Shown: positions 1 through 8,645, numbered from the stretch's first letter. The stretch: 64,000 bases of DNA from Bifidobacterium callitrichidarum (GCF_003129905.1 NZ_QFFM01000012.1:38650-102649); one strand, 5' to 3'. Made by a program: numbers and translations. The notes: generated from the letters alone by a model not told the origin.

Positions 1-32
1 CCGACTGCTGCACCAGCTTGAACTCAGGCGCA

Positions 33-380
33 TCAATCGACATAATCCAACCCCGTCCAATCACGCAACATGTCACCCAGACTAGTACCCTTCAACAGGA
101 CGACGAACGGTTCGCCGCCATCAGTGGACAAGGTGATCAGCGAGCAGGCGCACCGGTCGGGCTGTTGATCCGTCGGATCGGTGATATCCTCCCAGGCGAT
201 CAACTGGCAATCATCCAAACTGATACTCGACGGGTCGATAGGCGAATAATCATAATAGCCGCCCGCGTCGTCCACATAATTGCGGACCAGGACGGGATCG
301 CCGTTGCTGAAATGCGAGGCGAGCTGCTCCCTGATGTGGGCGAGGATCAGGTCTTTGAAGATGGCTTCGTTGTCGGTCAA
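33..380 (-). CDS. hypothetical protein, 115 aa (TTG start)
   Basis: Not recognised. It is an acidic soluble protein with no membrane segment. A TTG start is chosen because GGAGGT lies just upstream and the TTG overlaps the stop of the preceding gene as TTTGA. A longer reading with an upstream ATG would run back into that gene. It is the last gene of a four-gene leftward operon that begins at the composite promoter near 1.44 kb. Confidence 0.6.
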   Translation of the reverse strand: MTDNEAIFKDLILAHIREQLASHFSNGDPVLVRNYVDDAGGYYDYSPIDPSSISLDDCQLIAWEDITDPTDQQPDRCACSLITLSTDGGEPFVVLLKGTSLGDMLRDWTGLDYVD

Positions 381-751
381 ACTGTTACCTCCAGTCCGGT
401 GGTTTCGCCGATGAAATCGGCGAGACTCCAATTGTTGATATATAGGGAAATCTTGTTCGGATGATCCGCGTCGATGGCGTACTTGGTGGGATGCAGGGTT
501 TCGAGTTCGATCCGCATGCCGATGATCCGTTGCGGGAAGTCGCCGGTCTCGTCGTAGCCCATGTAGCTTCCGACGCTAGTGAGTTCGGCGCCATCCAGCA
601 TGACCGCGTCCTTTTTGGAGAGTTCGTCGCAGACCACCGTGTCAACTTGCTGGTGTGCGTAACTGATTTGCAGTTTTCCGGCGCTCCATTTCTTATGGAG
701 CAGGTGCATCAGCTTGAGTGTGAGAAGGTCTCGAAAATCAGGCTTGTTCAT
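377..751 (-). CDS. hypothetical protein, 124 aa
   Basis: Not recognised. The ATG at 751 is chosen because GAGGAC precedes it and the residues upstream of it in the open frame are low-complexity Thr/Ser shadow sequence over the neighbouring gene. The start overlaps the end of the upstream gene by 14 bases and the stop overlaps the next start, which indicates translational coupling within the operon. Confidence 0.6.
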   Translation of the reverse strand: MNKPDFRDLLTLKLMHLLHKKWSAGKLQISYAHQQVDTVVCDELSKKDAVMLDGAELTSVGSYMGYDETGDFPQRIIGMRIELETLHPTKYAIDADHPNKISLYINNWSLADFIGETTGLEVTV

Positions 752-959
752 GGTGTCCTCGTTTCCAAATGGTTTCGCTGGTTTCGACGTCGATGACTTT
801 GGCGTCGCTGTCCGTGAGGTCGATGTTCTGGCTGAGCCGGTATTCGTCGGCGTGGTCGAGGAGCTCGTGGAGCGCGTCTTCTTCGGTGGCGTCTTCACCG
901 AGTTCCACGGTGAACTCTCCGACGTAGGTCTCGTAATACTTGATTTTGAAGCGCTTCAT
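738..959 (-). CDS. small acidic hypothetical protein, 73 aa
   Basis: Not recognised. The N-terminus (MKRFKIKYYETY) followed by a strongly acidic stretch suggests a small beta/alpha protein. The ATG at 959 is preferred. A TTG four codons upstream is possible, and neither has a strong ribosome site. It sits third from the left end of the operon, 19 bases after the preceding stop. Confidence 0.55.
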   Translation of the reverse strand: MKRFKIKYYETYVGEFTVELGEDATEEDALHELLDHADEYRLSQNIDLTDSDAKVIDVETSETIWKRGHHEQA

Positions 960-978
960 ATTTGTCGACAATCTCGGT

Positions 979-1359
979 TCAGCGGTCGATGGAGACGGAC
1001 TCGCGGTCGATCTTCAGATCATCGAGCGCACGATCGAGCGCGTAGTCGAGATTGTCCTCGTCGTTGGCGGTTTCGCCGCTGTAGTAGGCCCATCGGCAGG
1101 CCAGTTTCTCGGGGTCTTCGATCTTACTCACGTCGATGTCGAATCCTTGGAGCATGGTTTTGTCAATCATGACGGTCGGATACTGGTTGTCGGATTCCGC
1201 GTACGTCCAGGCGTCGGGCTCTTCGACGGCGTTTTCAATGGTTTCGGGATGATAGGTGTCAAGGAATTCAAGGAACAGTCGGATGGCCTGGTCTTCGTCG
1301 TCGTTGACCATGTAGTGGTCGAGCGCGTCTTGCAGGTAAGCCTTGTATGCCTTGTTCAT
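979..1359 (-). CDS. hypothetical protein, 126 aa
   Basis: Not recognised. It is acidic and predicted mostly helical, with no membrane segment. The ATG at 1359 is chosen because GGAGAGAG lies just upstream, and upstream codons belong to the 5' leader of the composite promoter. It is the first gene of the leftward operon 1359-33. Confidence 0.65.
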   Translation of the reverse strand: MNKAYKAYLQDALDHYMVNDDEDQAIRLFLEFLDTYHPETIENAVEEPDAWTYAESDNQYPTVMIDKTMLQGFDIDVSKIEDPEKLACRWAYYSGETANDEDNLDYALDRALDDLKIDRESVSIDR

Positions 1360-1416
1360 GTTGGTCTCTCTCCGTTGTTTGGCTCTGTTTTGTGGGGTTG
1401 TTTCCAACCCTTTCTC

Positions 1417-1460
1417 GTGTGGATGTATTCAGTATATCTCATTAGGGAGAACGACACGCC
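1417..1460 (-). promoter_or_regulatory. composite promoter, copy 1
   Basis: On the minus strand: GGCGTGT (1460-1454), 17 bases, TATACTG (1436-1430), 5 bases, then ATCCACAC (1424-1417, one change from GTCCACAC). It reads into the operon starting at 1359. Confidence 0.8.
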
Positions 1461-1473
1461 AAAAACAAGAAAA

Positions 1474-1493
1474 CCCGGCCGCAAACGGTCGGG
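1474..1493 (-). terminator. rho-independent terminator
   Basis: CCCGGCCG and CGGTCGGG pair around a 4-base loop and are followed on the minus strand by a T-rich tract. It ends the gene at 1512-1868 and lies 13 bases before composite promoter copy 1. Confidence 0.75.
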
Positions 1494-1511
1494 CCAAGGG
1501 CAAAACAAAAC

Positions 1512-1868
1512 TCAGTAGGAACTCGCGGCGGACGCGGCGATCAGCATGATCACGAAAATCAAGGCATAGAAGACAATAGCGACGATGACCGAGACAAGAG
1601 CACCCATACCGGCTTTCTTGGCGCTCAACGGCTTCTCGGTCTTCCAAACGAGATAAAGAATCAAGCCGACCAATGGGACGAAGAAACCGAGCACGGCCCA
1701 GCCGAACGAACCGGTGTCGGCCGGGTTCGTGGCCGGGTATTGCGGTTGGTATCCGGCGGCGGGTTGCGGCACGGGCGGTGCCTGCTGATACTGCGGCTGT
1801 TGGTATTGGTTGGGTTGTTGGTATTGCGGTGGCTGCTGCGGGTTTGGATTTTGGTATGGCGACGACAT
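1512..1868 (-). CDS. Pro/Gln-rich small membrane protein, 118 aa
   Basis: Residues 1-50 are a low-complexity Pro/Gln/Tyr tail. Two hydrophobic helices follow at about 54-74 and 88-112, joined by a short basic loop (WKTEKPLSAKK). This is the layout of small actinobacterial and Firmicutes envelope proteins with an N-terminal PQQ-rich tail, whose function is unknown. AGGAAGG precedes the ATG. It is divergent from the gene at 2075 and carries its own terminator. Confidence 0.7.
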   Translation of the reverse strand: MSSPYQNPNPQQPPQYQQPNQYQQPQYQQAPPVPQPAAGYQPQYPATNPADTGSFGWAVLGFFVPLVGLILYLVWKTEKPLSAKKAGMGALVSVIVAIVFYALIFVIMLIAASAASSY

Positions 1869-1989
1869 ATGTGGAACCTTCCTGTTGTTTTGTTGAAGCG
1901 GTTCCAGCTTATAGGTTGCGGAAGGCGCATTGTTCGCAGCTGTTTTCGAGGGTTTGTGCGAGCTGTGGTTTGGCTTGTTTTTGCGGCTC

Positions 1990-2033
1990 GGCGTGTCTTA
2001 ATTCCCGGTGTTCTATACTGTAATTGTCCACAC
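1990..2033 (+). promoter_or_regulatory. composite promoter, copy 2
   Basis: GGCGTGT (1990-1996), 17 bases, TATACTG (2014-2020), 5 bases, GTCCACAC (2026-2033). It reads into the gene at 2075. The predicted transcription start is the first G of GTCCACAC. Confidence 0.85.
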
Positions 2034-2074
2034 AAAAAGGGTTGAAACAAACCCACAAGACAGAGAGAGACAAC

Positions 2075-2659
2075 ATGCAGAACGCCACCTACATCGGCAA
2101 TATCGACGACATCAGCACCCAGGAAGTACTCGAAACCGCAAAGAACGAAACCGGAAACCTCGATCAACCCATGACCGCACAGCGCGTCATAGCCCTCGCC
2201 GCCCTCGGCTTCGCGTATCTCAAAACCAACGACGCCCATAGGTTCATGGAATATTTGTCCGCAAACGATGAATATCAGGAAAAGTATCAGGGTTACATTG
2301 GCAATATCGTCGGACTCCCCGCAACCGATGTCCTCGACGCCATGCATTCCAGCGGTATCGCCATTGTCCCCGAATGCGAGATGGACGATTTCAGCTGCGG
2401 CTCGGAGGCTTACACGCAGGACCTCGTGTGGGATAACGACGGCGTCTCAATCGACTTTTCCCAAATGCTGAACGATCCGACCGAAGAGGATAGCCGCCCG
2501 GATGAGAACCGAATCCCGTTCGCGCGCGCCGGCGTCGGCCTGATGGGCCTTGACAGGGTGCCGGACCTTGCCAATCGTGTCACCGCGTCTGACGTTTCTC
2601 AGGCGGTTGATGAGTTCCGGGATGAGTACAACGGTTCGTATATCGCGTTCAAGCTTTGA
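2075..2659 (+). CDS. hypothetical protein, 194 aa
   Basis: Not recognised. It is an acidic soluble protein; residues 41-120 look helical and a central segment carries Cys residues (VPECEMDDFSCG). The ATG at 2075 follows AGAGAGAGAC, about 41 bases after the promoter octamer. It is probably monocistronic. Confidence 0.65.
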   Translation: MQNATYIGNIDDISTQEVLETAKNETGNLDQPMTAQRVIALAALGFAYLKTNDAHRFMEYLSANDEYQEKYQGYIGNIVGLPATDVLDAMHSSGIAIVPECEMDDFSCGSEAYTQDLVWDNDGVSIDFSQMLNDPTEEDSRPDENRIPFARAGVGLMGLDRVPDLANRVTASDVSQAVDEFRDEYNGSYIAFKL

Positions 2660-2736
2660 TTGACTGGCCGCCGTCAGCCTGTATCGGCGGCCCTTGCCGT
2701 TGAAAACAAAAGAAAATGGCGGTTTTTCAACGTTTC

Positions 2737-2780
2737 GGCGTGTCGAAAATCCCTATGTTATATACTGTAATTGTCCACAC
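2737..2780 (+). promoter_or_regulatory. composite promoter, copy 3
   Basis: GGCGTGT (2737-2743), 17 bases, TATACTG (2761-2767), 5 bases, GTCCACAC (2773-2780). The last 20 bases are identical to those of copy 2. It drives the small gene at 2810. Confidence 0.85.
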
Positions 2781-2809
2781 AGAGAGCAGGTTTTTGAAAG
2801 GAGAAAACC

Positions 2810-3052
2810 ATGGACACCTTCGAAATCATCAGCCACGAGGACAACACCACACGCAAGGTCATCGGATACGAAACCCTCGAAAAGGCCCTCCTCGACATGT
2901 TCGAACCCGACTCCTACCAAGGTGAAAACGACGAGACCGGTGAGACCTACACTACGCGCGACATCGTCCACAAGCTCGTCCTGAAGCTTGCAGACGGTCA
3001 GGAAACCGACGATCTGGAAGCCGCGCTGGACTTGGAAATCAAGCGGCTCTAA
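2810..3052 (+). CDS. hypothetical protein, 80 aa
   Basis: Not recognised. It is a small, acidic, mostly helical protein. GAAAGGAG lies before the ATG, 29 bases after the promoter octamer. A perfect hairpin terminator follows the stop. Confidence 0.65.
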   Translation: MDTFEIISHEDNTTRKVIGYETLEKALLDMFEPDSYQGENDETGETYTTRDIVHKLVLKLADGQETDDLEAALDLEIKRL

Positions 3053-3062
3053 CCGATATCGC

Positions 3063-3088
3063 GGGTTGGAAGCAACAGCTTCCAACCC
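3063..3088 (+). terminator. hairpin terminator
   Basis: GGGTTGGAAGC and GCTTCCAACCC pair perfectly around AACA, 10 bases after the stop of the 80-aa gene. There is no long T-run, so efficiency is uncertain. Confidence 0.6.
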
Positions 3089-3111
3089 CTACTCCATCTA
3101 CGACAAAAGCG

Positions 3112-3157
3112 AAGCGCGACCAATCATCATCTGATTGAGATAGGATACGTCGCGCTT
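3112..3157. terminator. nested hairpin, terminator or small-RNA end
   Basis: AAGCGCGAC (3112-3120) pairs with GTCGCGCTT (3149-3157). The loop holds a second stem, CAATCA/TGATTG. On the minus strand the stem is followed by CGCTTTTG. It lies in the gap between convergent genes. Confidence 0.45.
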
Positions 3158-3283
3158 TAAACTCGGTTGACTTGTGCGCATATTGCTTAAATAGCTGAGC
3201 CCATTCTCCGATAGACCACGCACGTCAAGATGTACTGCTTATGACCGTAGCCCTTTTATCGATATGTTTATGCAACCACTATT

Positions 3284-3303
3284 GTGTAGACATATTCAGT
3301 ATG
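3284..3303 (-). promoter_or_regulatory. degenerate composite promoter
   Basis: On the minus strand CATACTG (3303-3297), 5 bases, GTCTACAC (3291-3284). The -10 and the octamer each differ by one base, and no GGCGTGT is found at the expected distance. It points into a gene-free stretch (3283-3090). Confidence 0.4.
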
Positions 3304-3310
3304 TAAGATT

Positions 3311-4540
3311 TTATCGAGTAGAAAGTGGTCTTCCATCTTTAATGAGATCGCATTTCCTTTCTAGGAATCTAAGTTCACGCCGGTATTGCTGTTCCATGAT
3401 GGAATGGACGTAATTTTCCATGTAATCATAGTCAGGCTCACCTTCATCGTTCATAGGAAGCATGACCTGTAAACGCTCGGCCCGCTTGGTGCCAAGTTTG
3501 CGACTGTAACTGAAGCAAGCACTCTGCATCGAAATAGCAACAGTGACAAACATGCCTACGAACTCGTTGTTGTCTGCTTCCTTCAGATGTAGTTTCCGGC
3601 AATCATTGCCCATGAGAGACGGGTAGGGATGATAAAAAGCCTTGCCGACAGCACCGTTACGATTAAGGGCGATGTATCCGCTATCAATCTTGTCGTTCAT
3701 GTTATTCACGAAATATCCGATACCGTTATTCGCGCTCCCTGATGTGATGTAAGGAGTTCGACCGGCTTCTCGTTCCTGCGCATAGATGTCTCGCCCTGAA
3801 GAAATCCGGCCAATGGATGCCAGAGGGAACGGCATCCAAACCTTCTCATCAAGCGGAATAACCGGCTCAGTTACTCTCTCTATTTCCTCAAGTCGGCGTG
3901 CCAGGAATTCACGGCATCGCTCGACCTGCACGGCCTCGCGTTCACGGATGTAGTCCTCCATGAACTGCCAGTCCGGCTCACCGGCATCGTCGATTGGAAG
4001 CATAACTTTAGGCTCTGTTAAACCAAGATTGACATGAATCCATGTCTGGCTACCCCTCAGTCGGCTTCGCCGACAGCTCCCCTGACAAGGGGAGCCGAGA
4101 ATAAGGGCCATGTCAATCTTGGTTTAACAGAGCCTAACTTTAAGAGCCCTTAGACGTTTACTGCTGATGGAATGACCATGACCGAATGGGGCTCGCTGCT
4201 CCGACATCGCTGCGGCGACGAATTGCATTACTTGACGAGACAGAGGATTACGTGGACTTAGCGCCGTTACATGTGTATCGAGAGCAAAACTCATAGGCTG
4301 ATAGTAGGCAAGCCCCGCACCGCCGTCACCGTCGTTGTTCAGAGTTACAACATGACCATTGTGCAATCGCTCACGAGAAACGTCGACAAATGCCTTAACT
4401 CCGTTCCCTGTGTTACGCGCAGAAATAAGCGGCACGTCACCAGAACCAAGTGACGCCATATTTTTCTCGGTACCGCGCTCCGGCTTGAACAAGTCTACGA
4501 TTCTGAAATCAGCCCACTCCCTATCGTCTAGACTAAGCAT
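3311..4540 (-). pseudogene. specificity (S) subunit of a BcgI-like RM system, split by a MITE
   Basis: The gene encodes a DNA-recognition subunit with two target-recognition domains. Each recognition region ends with a similar motif, MLP-D-GEPD followed by W/Y, M-E and Y, as expected for a duplicated S subunit. The start ATG at 4540 overlaps the methylase gene stop. A 124-bp MITE plus 8-bp duplication interrupts it after the first TRD. The left part now ends after ...ALKVRLC, and the right part can only restart from an ATG inside the MITE (4111), giving 266 residues of the second TRD. Removing 132 bp would rejoin ALKV to MLPIDD in frame. Half-sized S proteins can dimerise in some type I and IIB systems, so partial function cannot be excluded. 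Confidence 0.8.
4011..4134. mobile_element. 124-bp MITE with 8-bp target duplication
   Basis: Terminal inverted repeats of about 25 bases begin GGCTCTGTTAAACC (4011) and end with the complement at 4134. They are flanked by perfect copies of TAACTTTA (4003-4010 and 4135-4142). The interior holds a hairpin rich in CCCCT/AGGGG. No coding capacity. The GGCTCTGTT ends and 8-bp duplication fit mobilisation by an ISL3- or IS6-type transposase in trans, which is inference. Confidence 0.9.
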
Positions 4541-6449
4541 TCTCACCTTCCTCGAATAGATATCCGCGTCCGTGGCTAACCATGTCGAGTTGGAACGTCA
4601 GGTAGTCGGCGATTGCTTTTTCGAAATCGGCGTCTGTTGGGATTTCGTCGTTGAAGTAGTAGAAGCTGTGGAGCCATTCGTCGTCTGGTTTGACGGTGGA
4701 TTTCACGCAGAACTTCGATGGTGCTTCCACTGTGTTATTCCAAACGTCGAGCAGGTGTGCGCGCTTGTCTTTTGCGGAGTCTCCTTCAACGAGACCTACA
4801 TGTGCGCGGACTTCGTAACCGTCGTTGCGGAAGTCGATGAACTTGGCCACATGGCTCGGATCGTGTGGTTCTCCTGCGGTGAATACTGCGATGACGGGAT
4901 TGGTTCCGACACCGTAGAACGTGTCCGGATTGCAGGTGATGACGCCTTCAAGCGTATGCTTCCGCATGATTGATTCCTTGAATCGGGCCTCATCCTTCGT
5001 TTTCCCGGTCATGGAGGATTGCGGGACGATGACGGCTACACGTGCTCCCTCGACGCAGGAGTCCAGGAGATGTTCCACGAACGAAATCTCATACTGTTCC
5101 GGGTCGGCTTTCGAACCTTGACTGTATGGCGGGTTCATCAATCCGACGGTGGCGCCCTTGAGCTGCACTTGTGCGGGGTTTTCCTTGAGGAAGTCGCAGC
5201 AGGCAAGATTGCTGTTGCCGTCACGTCGGAGGATCATGTTCGCGCAGGCTACGGCGAACATGTTCGACTGGAGTTCGAACCCGTGGAGCTGCTTTTTCTT
5301 GATGTTTCGACGCTGGTTCTCGGTTTTTGCGTTCGCTAGCATGCGGTGCATCGCTGATAGGAGATACCCTCCGGTGCCACATGTTGGGTCCAGCACGATA
5401 TCGTCCGGTGTGACGTTGACGAGATCGCACATGAGGTCACAGATGTGTCTTGGCGTGAGGACGATGCCGAGGGATTGTCCGTCGCCTCCTGAGTAGCTCA
5501 TGAATTCGCCGTAGAATCGTCCGATGAAATCTTCGGACGTTTTCTGGTATTTGATGCTGCGGAACACCTTGTCGTACAGGAACTCCGTATACGCTTTCAA
5601 CGGCGTCTTTTTCAGGGTCTCATTGATTTCGTTGAGACGGAAGCTTGTTTGGAGGATAGAGAATTCGGAAAGAAGCTTGTCCTTTTTTGCGTCCGGGCCA
5701 ACATTGGAGCGTGTCAGACGGGCTCTGACGGCATTCATCAGCTTATCGCCGTCTCGCGCGTCTTTGGTCTGATCGCCGGTCAATGAGTCGATGGAGAAAT
5801 TGCCGTATTCGATTTCATCGAGTGCGAGCAGAATACCTGCGACGACCAGCGGCTTGTCCTGATCCTTGATGGTGCCGTAAGTGCGTAACGCCTCATGCAG
5901 TTCGGCGGCATCCTTGAGGATTTCTGCCGTCGTCTTTTCAACATCGGTCGCTTCTTCGAGCACATATCGCGTGTAGTACTCGAATATATTGTCCGGTGAG
6001 AACGAAACGAACGATTCCAGGTCAGGAAGCTGCTTGTATCCTTCGCGGTCATCAACATACAGCGGAGTGATCCGGTGATGTTTTTCGTCACCGGAAACCC
6101 CTAGTGCGAAGACCTTTTTGAACGAACTGTTTACGGCAATGTGCTTGGCGTAGAAGTATGCGCCGTTGACGGCATAATCGGTGACGGCTTTCACGGACAT
6201 GTCGAGCACATCATTGTCGTCAAGGCGTATCTGCTTATCCAGATCGGCCTTGTCTTCTATGACCAGCACGAACTGACCTATAACCGCCACATACTCCGGA
6301 TAACCGGCTTTTCCGGTTCCTCTTTTCGAGGCTGTCTTCAATGCTTCATCGATTTCCTTGACGTTGCTGCCTTGCGCGTCGTATTTTATGCCGCACTCGT
6401 CCAGTTGCTTAGCAACCCATAAGTCCGTTCGTACTTCCTTTTTCGCCAT
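4533..6449 (-). CDS. BcgI-like bifunctional nuclease / N6-adenine methylase, 638 aa
   Basis: This is the RM subunit of a type IIB-like restriction-modification system: it methylates adenine and probably cleaves DNA when guided by the S subunit. The methylase core shows motif I (DPTCGTGGYLLSA, about residue 355) and the catalytic NPPY motif (about 440). The N-terminal 160 residues carry PEYV followed by VIEDKAD, a plausible PD-(D/E)XK site, in a region that resembles HsdR N-terminal nuclease domains. The length of 638 aa is close to the roughly 640-residue A subunit of BcgI, and the S gene follows directly. The ATG at 6449 shares one base with the TAA of the upstream RNA ligase gene. With the S subunit broken, the enzyme may be inactive or have altered specificity. 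Confidence 0.8.
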   Translation of the reverse strand: MAKKEVRTDLWVAKQLDECGIKYDAQGSNVKEIDEALKTASKRGTGKAGYPEYVAVIGQFVLVIEDKADLDKQIRLDDNDVLDMSVKAVTDYAVNGAYFYAKHIAVNSSFKKVFALGVSGDEKHHRITPLYVDDREGYKQLPDLESFVSFSPDNIFEYYTRYVLEEATDVEKTTAEILKDAAELHEALRTYGTIKDQDKPLVVAGILLALDEIEYGNFSIDSLTGDQTKDARDGDKLMNAVRARLTRSNVGPDAKKDKLLSEFSILQTSFRLNEINETLKKTPLKAYTEFLYDKVFRSIKYQKTSEDFIGRFYGEFMSYSGGDGQSLGIVLTPRHICDLMCDLVNVTPDDIVLDPTCGTGGYLLSAMHRMLANAKTENQRRNIKKKQLHGFELQSNMFAVACANMILRRDGNSNLACCDFLKENPAQVQLKGATVGLMNPPYSQGSKADPEQYEISFVEHLLDSCVEGARVAVIVPQSSMTGKTKDEARFKESIMRKHTLEGVITCNPDTFYGVGTNPVIAVFTAGEPHDPSHVAKFIDFRNDGYEVRAHVGLVEGDSAKDKRAHLLDVWNNTVEAPSKFCVKSTVKPDDEWLHSFYYFNDEIPTDADFEKAIADYLTFQLDMVSHGRGYLFEEGENA

Positions 6450-7894
6450 TAAGCACCTTTCTTTTCGTTGGAAACCTGTTCTGCTGAATCGAGCGCGTCC
6501 AGGATCAGCCCGACTTTCGTCATATCCACGTCCCTGCTGAATCCTTGCGGCTGCCATGTCAGGTCGATTCCGTGCCTGTTCGCGTAGTCGAGTACTTTGC
6601 GAGCATCACCCTGAACCGGCTTACCTCGTAGGAGAGCACGTTGCAGCATGGGGCGTAGGGACTTGATACGCCGGTACCGGTTGGACTTCACCTTCACCAT
6701 CCACCCGTCGTTGAAGTAGAGGACCACGCCTTCGCGTTCGCTGTTAAACGCTTGGTCGATGGCATGCTCCAGTTCCTCGCGAGAGTTGCAGACGTAGGCG
6801 GACGGTCGATGGAATCCACCGATTTCAGCGAACCGCTCCTGTACCTGCTGGTCTGCGATCTGGAATTTCTCCTGATTACGGACCAAGTGGATGAAGCAAA
6901 GTTCCGGCTCATCGTAATGGATGATGTGCCGGTCTGAATCCGGGACGATGGCTTCGAACAATGCGGTGACATTGTTGTCGTGGAGGATGTTCCACAAGCC
7001 TTCTCGCACAGCCGGTTCCTTCGGGAAAAAGTGTTCCACCAGCTTTGAATAGTCGGTTGCGCCGCTCTTCGAAAAGAAACGGAACTCCCCCGGCTTATCG
7101 GCTGCACCGACCAGGCCGAGAAAACCGTTCTCCTTGGATTCAACCCGCACCGGATACGCATTGTGATTCAGCACGTTCTCGCGGCTGGTTTCCCCCTTCT
7201 CGTCAACGGCGAAGAACTTCTCGAAACCACGCATAATCACACGCCCAGTGTGGTCGAGGAACAGGCCGCGCGCGTTCAACGTTCGATGCGTCCAACGTCC
7301 ACCGGCGAAAGCGTCGCGCGTGAAGTTACAAGCGAACAGGTCGGTTTCACCGGCGACGGCGTTGACTCGCACGTCCGGATCGGCTTGCATGCGTTCCAAC
7401 AGGTTGCCGTTCGGGTTCGGCAGACTAACCGGCTGGAACATGTTGGCATGGCAACGCTCGTACTGGCTGCGAATATATTCGGGGTCAACGTAGGCACCGC
7501 CGGTGCGCTGCGCGTTGCGTTCCAACAGGGTTTCCAACGGTTGGTCGAAATCCTTGGTTTCCCAAACCGCATGATGCTTCACGGCAAGCAGGGCGAGTTC
7601 GGATGCGAACTCCGGTTGCGCGTGCTGCGCGTCCGCGATCACGTTCCATCCGGCGTCGAGCAGGTCGGCGATGGTGTGGCGGGAGGTTTTCACTACGAGT
7701 TGGGTGAATTCCTTGCGCCGCTTGGACGCGAGGATTCGATCCCGGTTCTCCCATGTGCCGGCGAACATGAGCCGCAGGTCGTCCAGTGAGACGATGGTCC
7801 ACGGGTGGCCGGTTGACTGGGCGGCGACATACTGTTTCGCCCACGTGGTTTTACCACTTCCCGGTAGTCCTCTGAGGATAATGAGCTTGACCAT
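6449..7894 (-). CDS. polynucleotide kinase - Rnl1-type RNA ligase fusion, 481 aa
   Basis: Predicted RNA-repair enzyme that phosphorylates 5'-OH ends and seals broken RNA such as cleaved tRNA. The N-terminal 150 residues form a T4 Pnk-like kinase with a P-loop (GLPGSGKTTWA) and SLDDLR. The rest matches T4 RNA ligase 1 motif by motif: ARGLFLD and FEKFF, nucleotidyl-lysine motif I KENGF, FEAIVP, EGVV, and KVKS followed by Y. The kinase-then-ligase order is the reverse of fungal tRNA ligases. The ATG at 7894 is chosen because upstream residues are arginine-rich shadow sequence. It shares an operon and a TAATG overlap with the RM methylase, linking RNA repair to restriction. Confidence 0.82.
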   Translation of the reverse strand: MVKLIILRGLPGSGKTTWAKQYVAAQSTGHPWTIVSLDDLRLMFAGTWENRDRILASKRRKEFTQLVVKTSRHTIADLLDAGWNVIADAQHAQPEFASELALLAVKHHAVWETKDFDQPLETLLERNAQRTGGAYVDPEYIRSQYERCHANMFQPVSLPNPNGNLLERMQADPDVRVNAVAGETDLFACNFTRDAFAGGRWTHRTLNARGLFLDHTGRVIMRGFEKFFAVDEKGETSRENVLNHNAYPVRVESKENGFLGLVGAADKPGEFRFFSKSGATDYSKLVEHFFPKEPAVREGLWNILHDNNVTALFEAIVPDSDRHIIHYDEPELCFIHLVRNQEKFQIADQQVQERFAEIGGFHRPSAYVCNSREELEHAIDQAFNSEREGVVLYFNDGWMVKVKSNRYRRIKSLRPMLQRALLRGKPVQGDARKVLDYANRHGIDLTWQPQGFSRDVDMTKVGLILDALDSAEQVSNEKKGA

Positions 7895-7896
7895 TA

Positions 7897-8154
7897 TTAG
7901 TAGACTTTCTTCAGGACGTGATTCCAGTCGCAGGAAATCGACTGGAATGTGGTGTCGGCGTCTACGACGAGGCATTTAATTCGGCTACCATCATCCAACC
8001 GGTAATACCGGGTGATGGCGTCTTCGGTTCGCGGCGAATCCAATGTTCCATCGGACTGGAAATAGTGTTCTGTAAAGGCGAAGAGTCCGACGAGGAGCGT
8101 CAGGGCCAGAATCGAGATTCCGACCATGACGCTCCTCAGAGTCCAATCCTTCAT
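7897..8154 (-). CDS. small single-span membrane protein, 85 aa
   Basis: One hydrophobic helix at about residues 8-27 is followed by a polar domain with two Cys residues (KCLVVDAD and SISCDW) that is probably extracytoplasmic. Not recognised. The ATG overlaps the upstream stop as ATGA, and the next gene starts 3 bases after its stop. Confidence 0.6.
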   Translation of the reverse strand: MKDWTLRSVMVGISILALTLLVGLFAFTEHYFQSDGTLDSPRTEDAITRYYRLDDGSRIKCLVVDADTTFQSISCDWNHVLKKVY

Positions 8155-8597
8155 CGAAGGTTCCTTCGGGTTGCGGAGTCGATGGCTTCGCGGTCGATGG
8201 TGAAGGTGCTGTCGACCGAGTCGCAGGTGACGATGAACTTGTTGTGTCGCTTGCCGACCTTGACGACCGTGTACCGGTTGCCGTCGAACGTGGTGACGGT
8301 GTCGCCGGTCTGGATGTCGTCGAGGTTCTGAATCAAGTCGATGTCGGAGTCTGCGAACGGGATGATCGGTTCGATCGGCTGGGTTTCCTCACTGTTTGGC
8401 TCGTCTACGAGTTCCAGTTTGACGACGGTTGCGATCGGCTTGTTGTGGGTGATGACGGGCTGAATCCAACCGCGTCGCGTATCGCTGTATCGGATGCCGA
8501 CGAATTCGAAGCCGACGATGGTGGGGCCGGTGATGACTGCGCCGGTTTCGAAGGTTGCGCGGATGGTGCTGCCGAATGCCTGTTCAGGGGTAATCAT
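8151..8597 (-). CDS. hypothetical protein, 148 aa
   Basis: Not recognised. It is beta-rich, and residues 90-125 (DIQTGDTVTTFDGNRYTVVKVG) look like an SH3-like or KOW-type barrel. First gene of the RNA ligase/RM operon. AAAAGAGAAG precedes the ATG, and composite promoter copy 5 lies 49 bases upstream. Confidence 0.6.
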   Translation of the reverse strand: MITPEQAFGSTIRATFETGAVITGPTIVGFEFVGIRYSDTRRGWIQPVITHNKPIATVVKLELVDEPNSEETQPIEPIIPFADSDIDLIQNLDDIQTGDTVTTFDGNRYTVVKVGKRHNKFIVTCDSVDSTFTIDREAIDSATRRNLR

Positions 8598-8645
8598 GTT
8601 GATGCTTCTCTTTTGCTCTGTTTTGGGTTGTTACCAACCCTTTTT

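Noticed and set aside
1661..2347. 228-codon leftward frame across the gene at 2075
   Set aside because: It crosses two divergent genes and a promoter, and its composition is that of a shadow frame (Arg/Thr/Asn-rich C-terminus).
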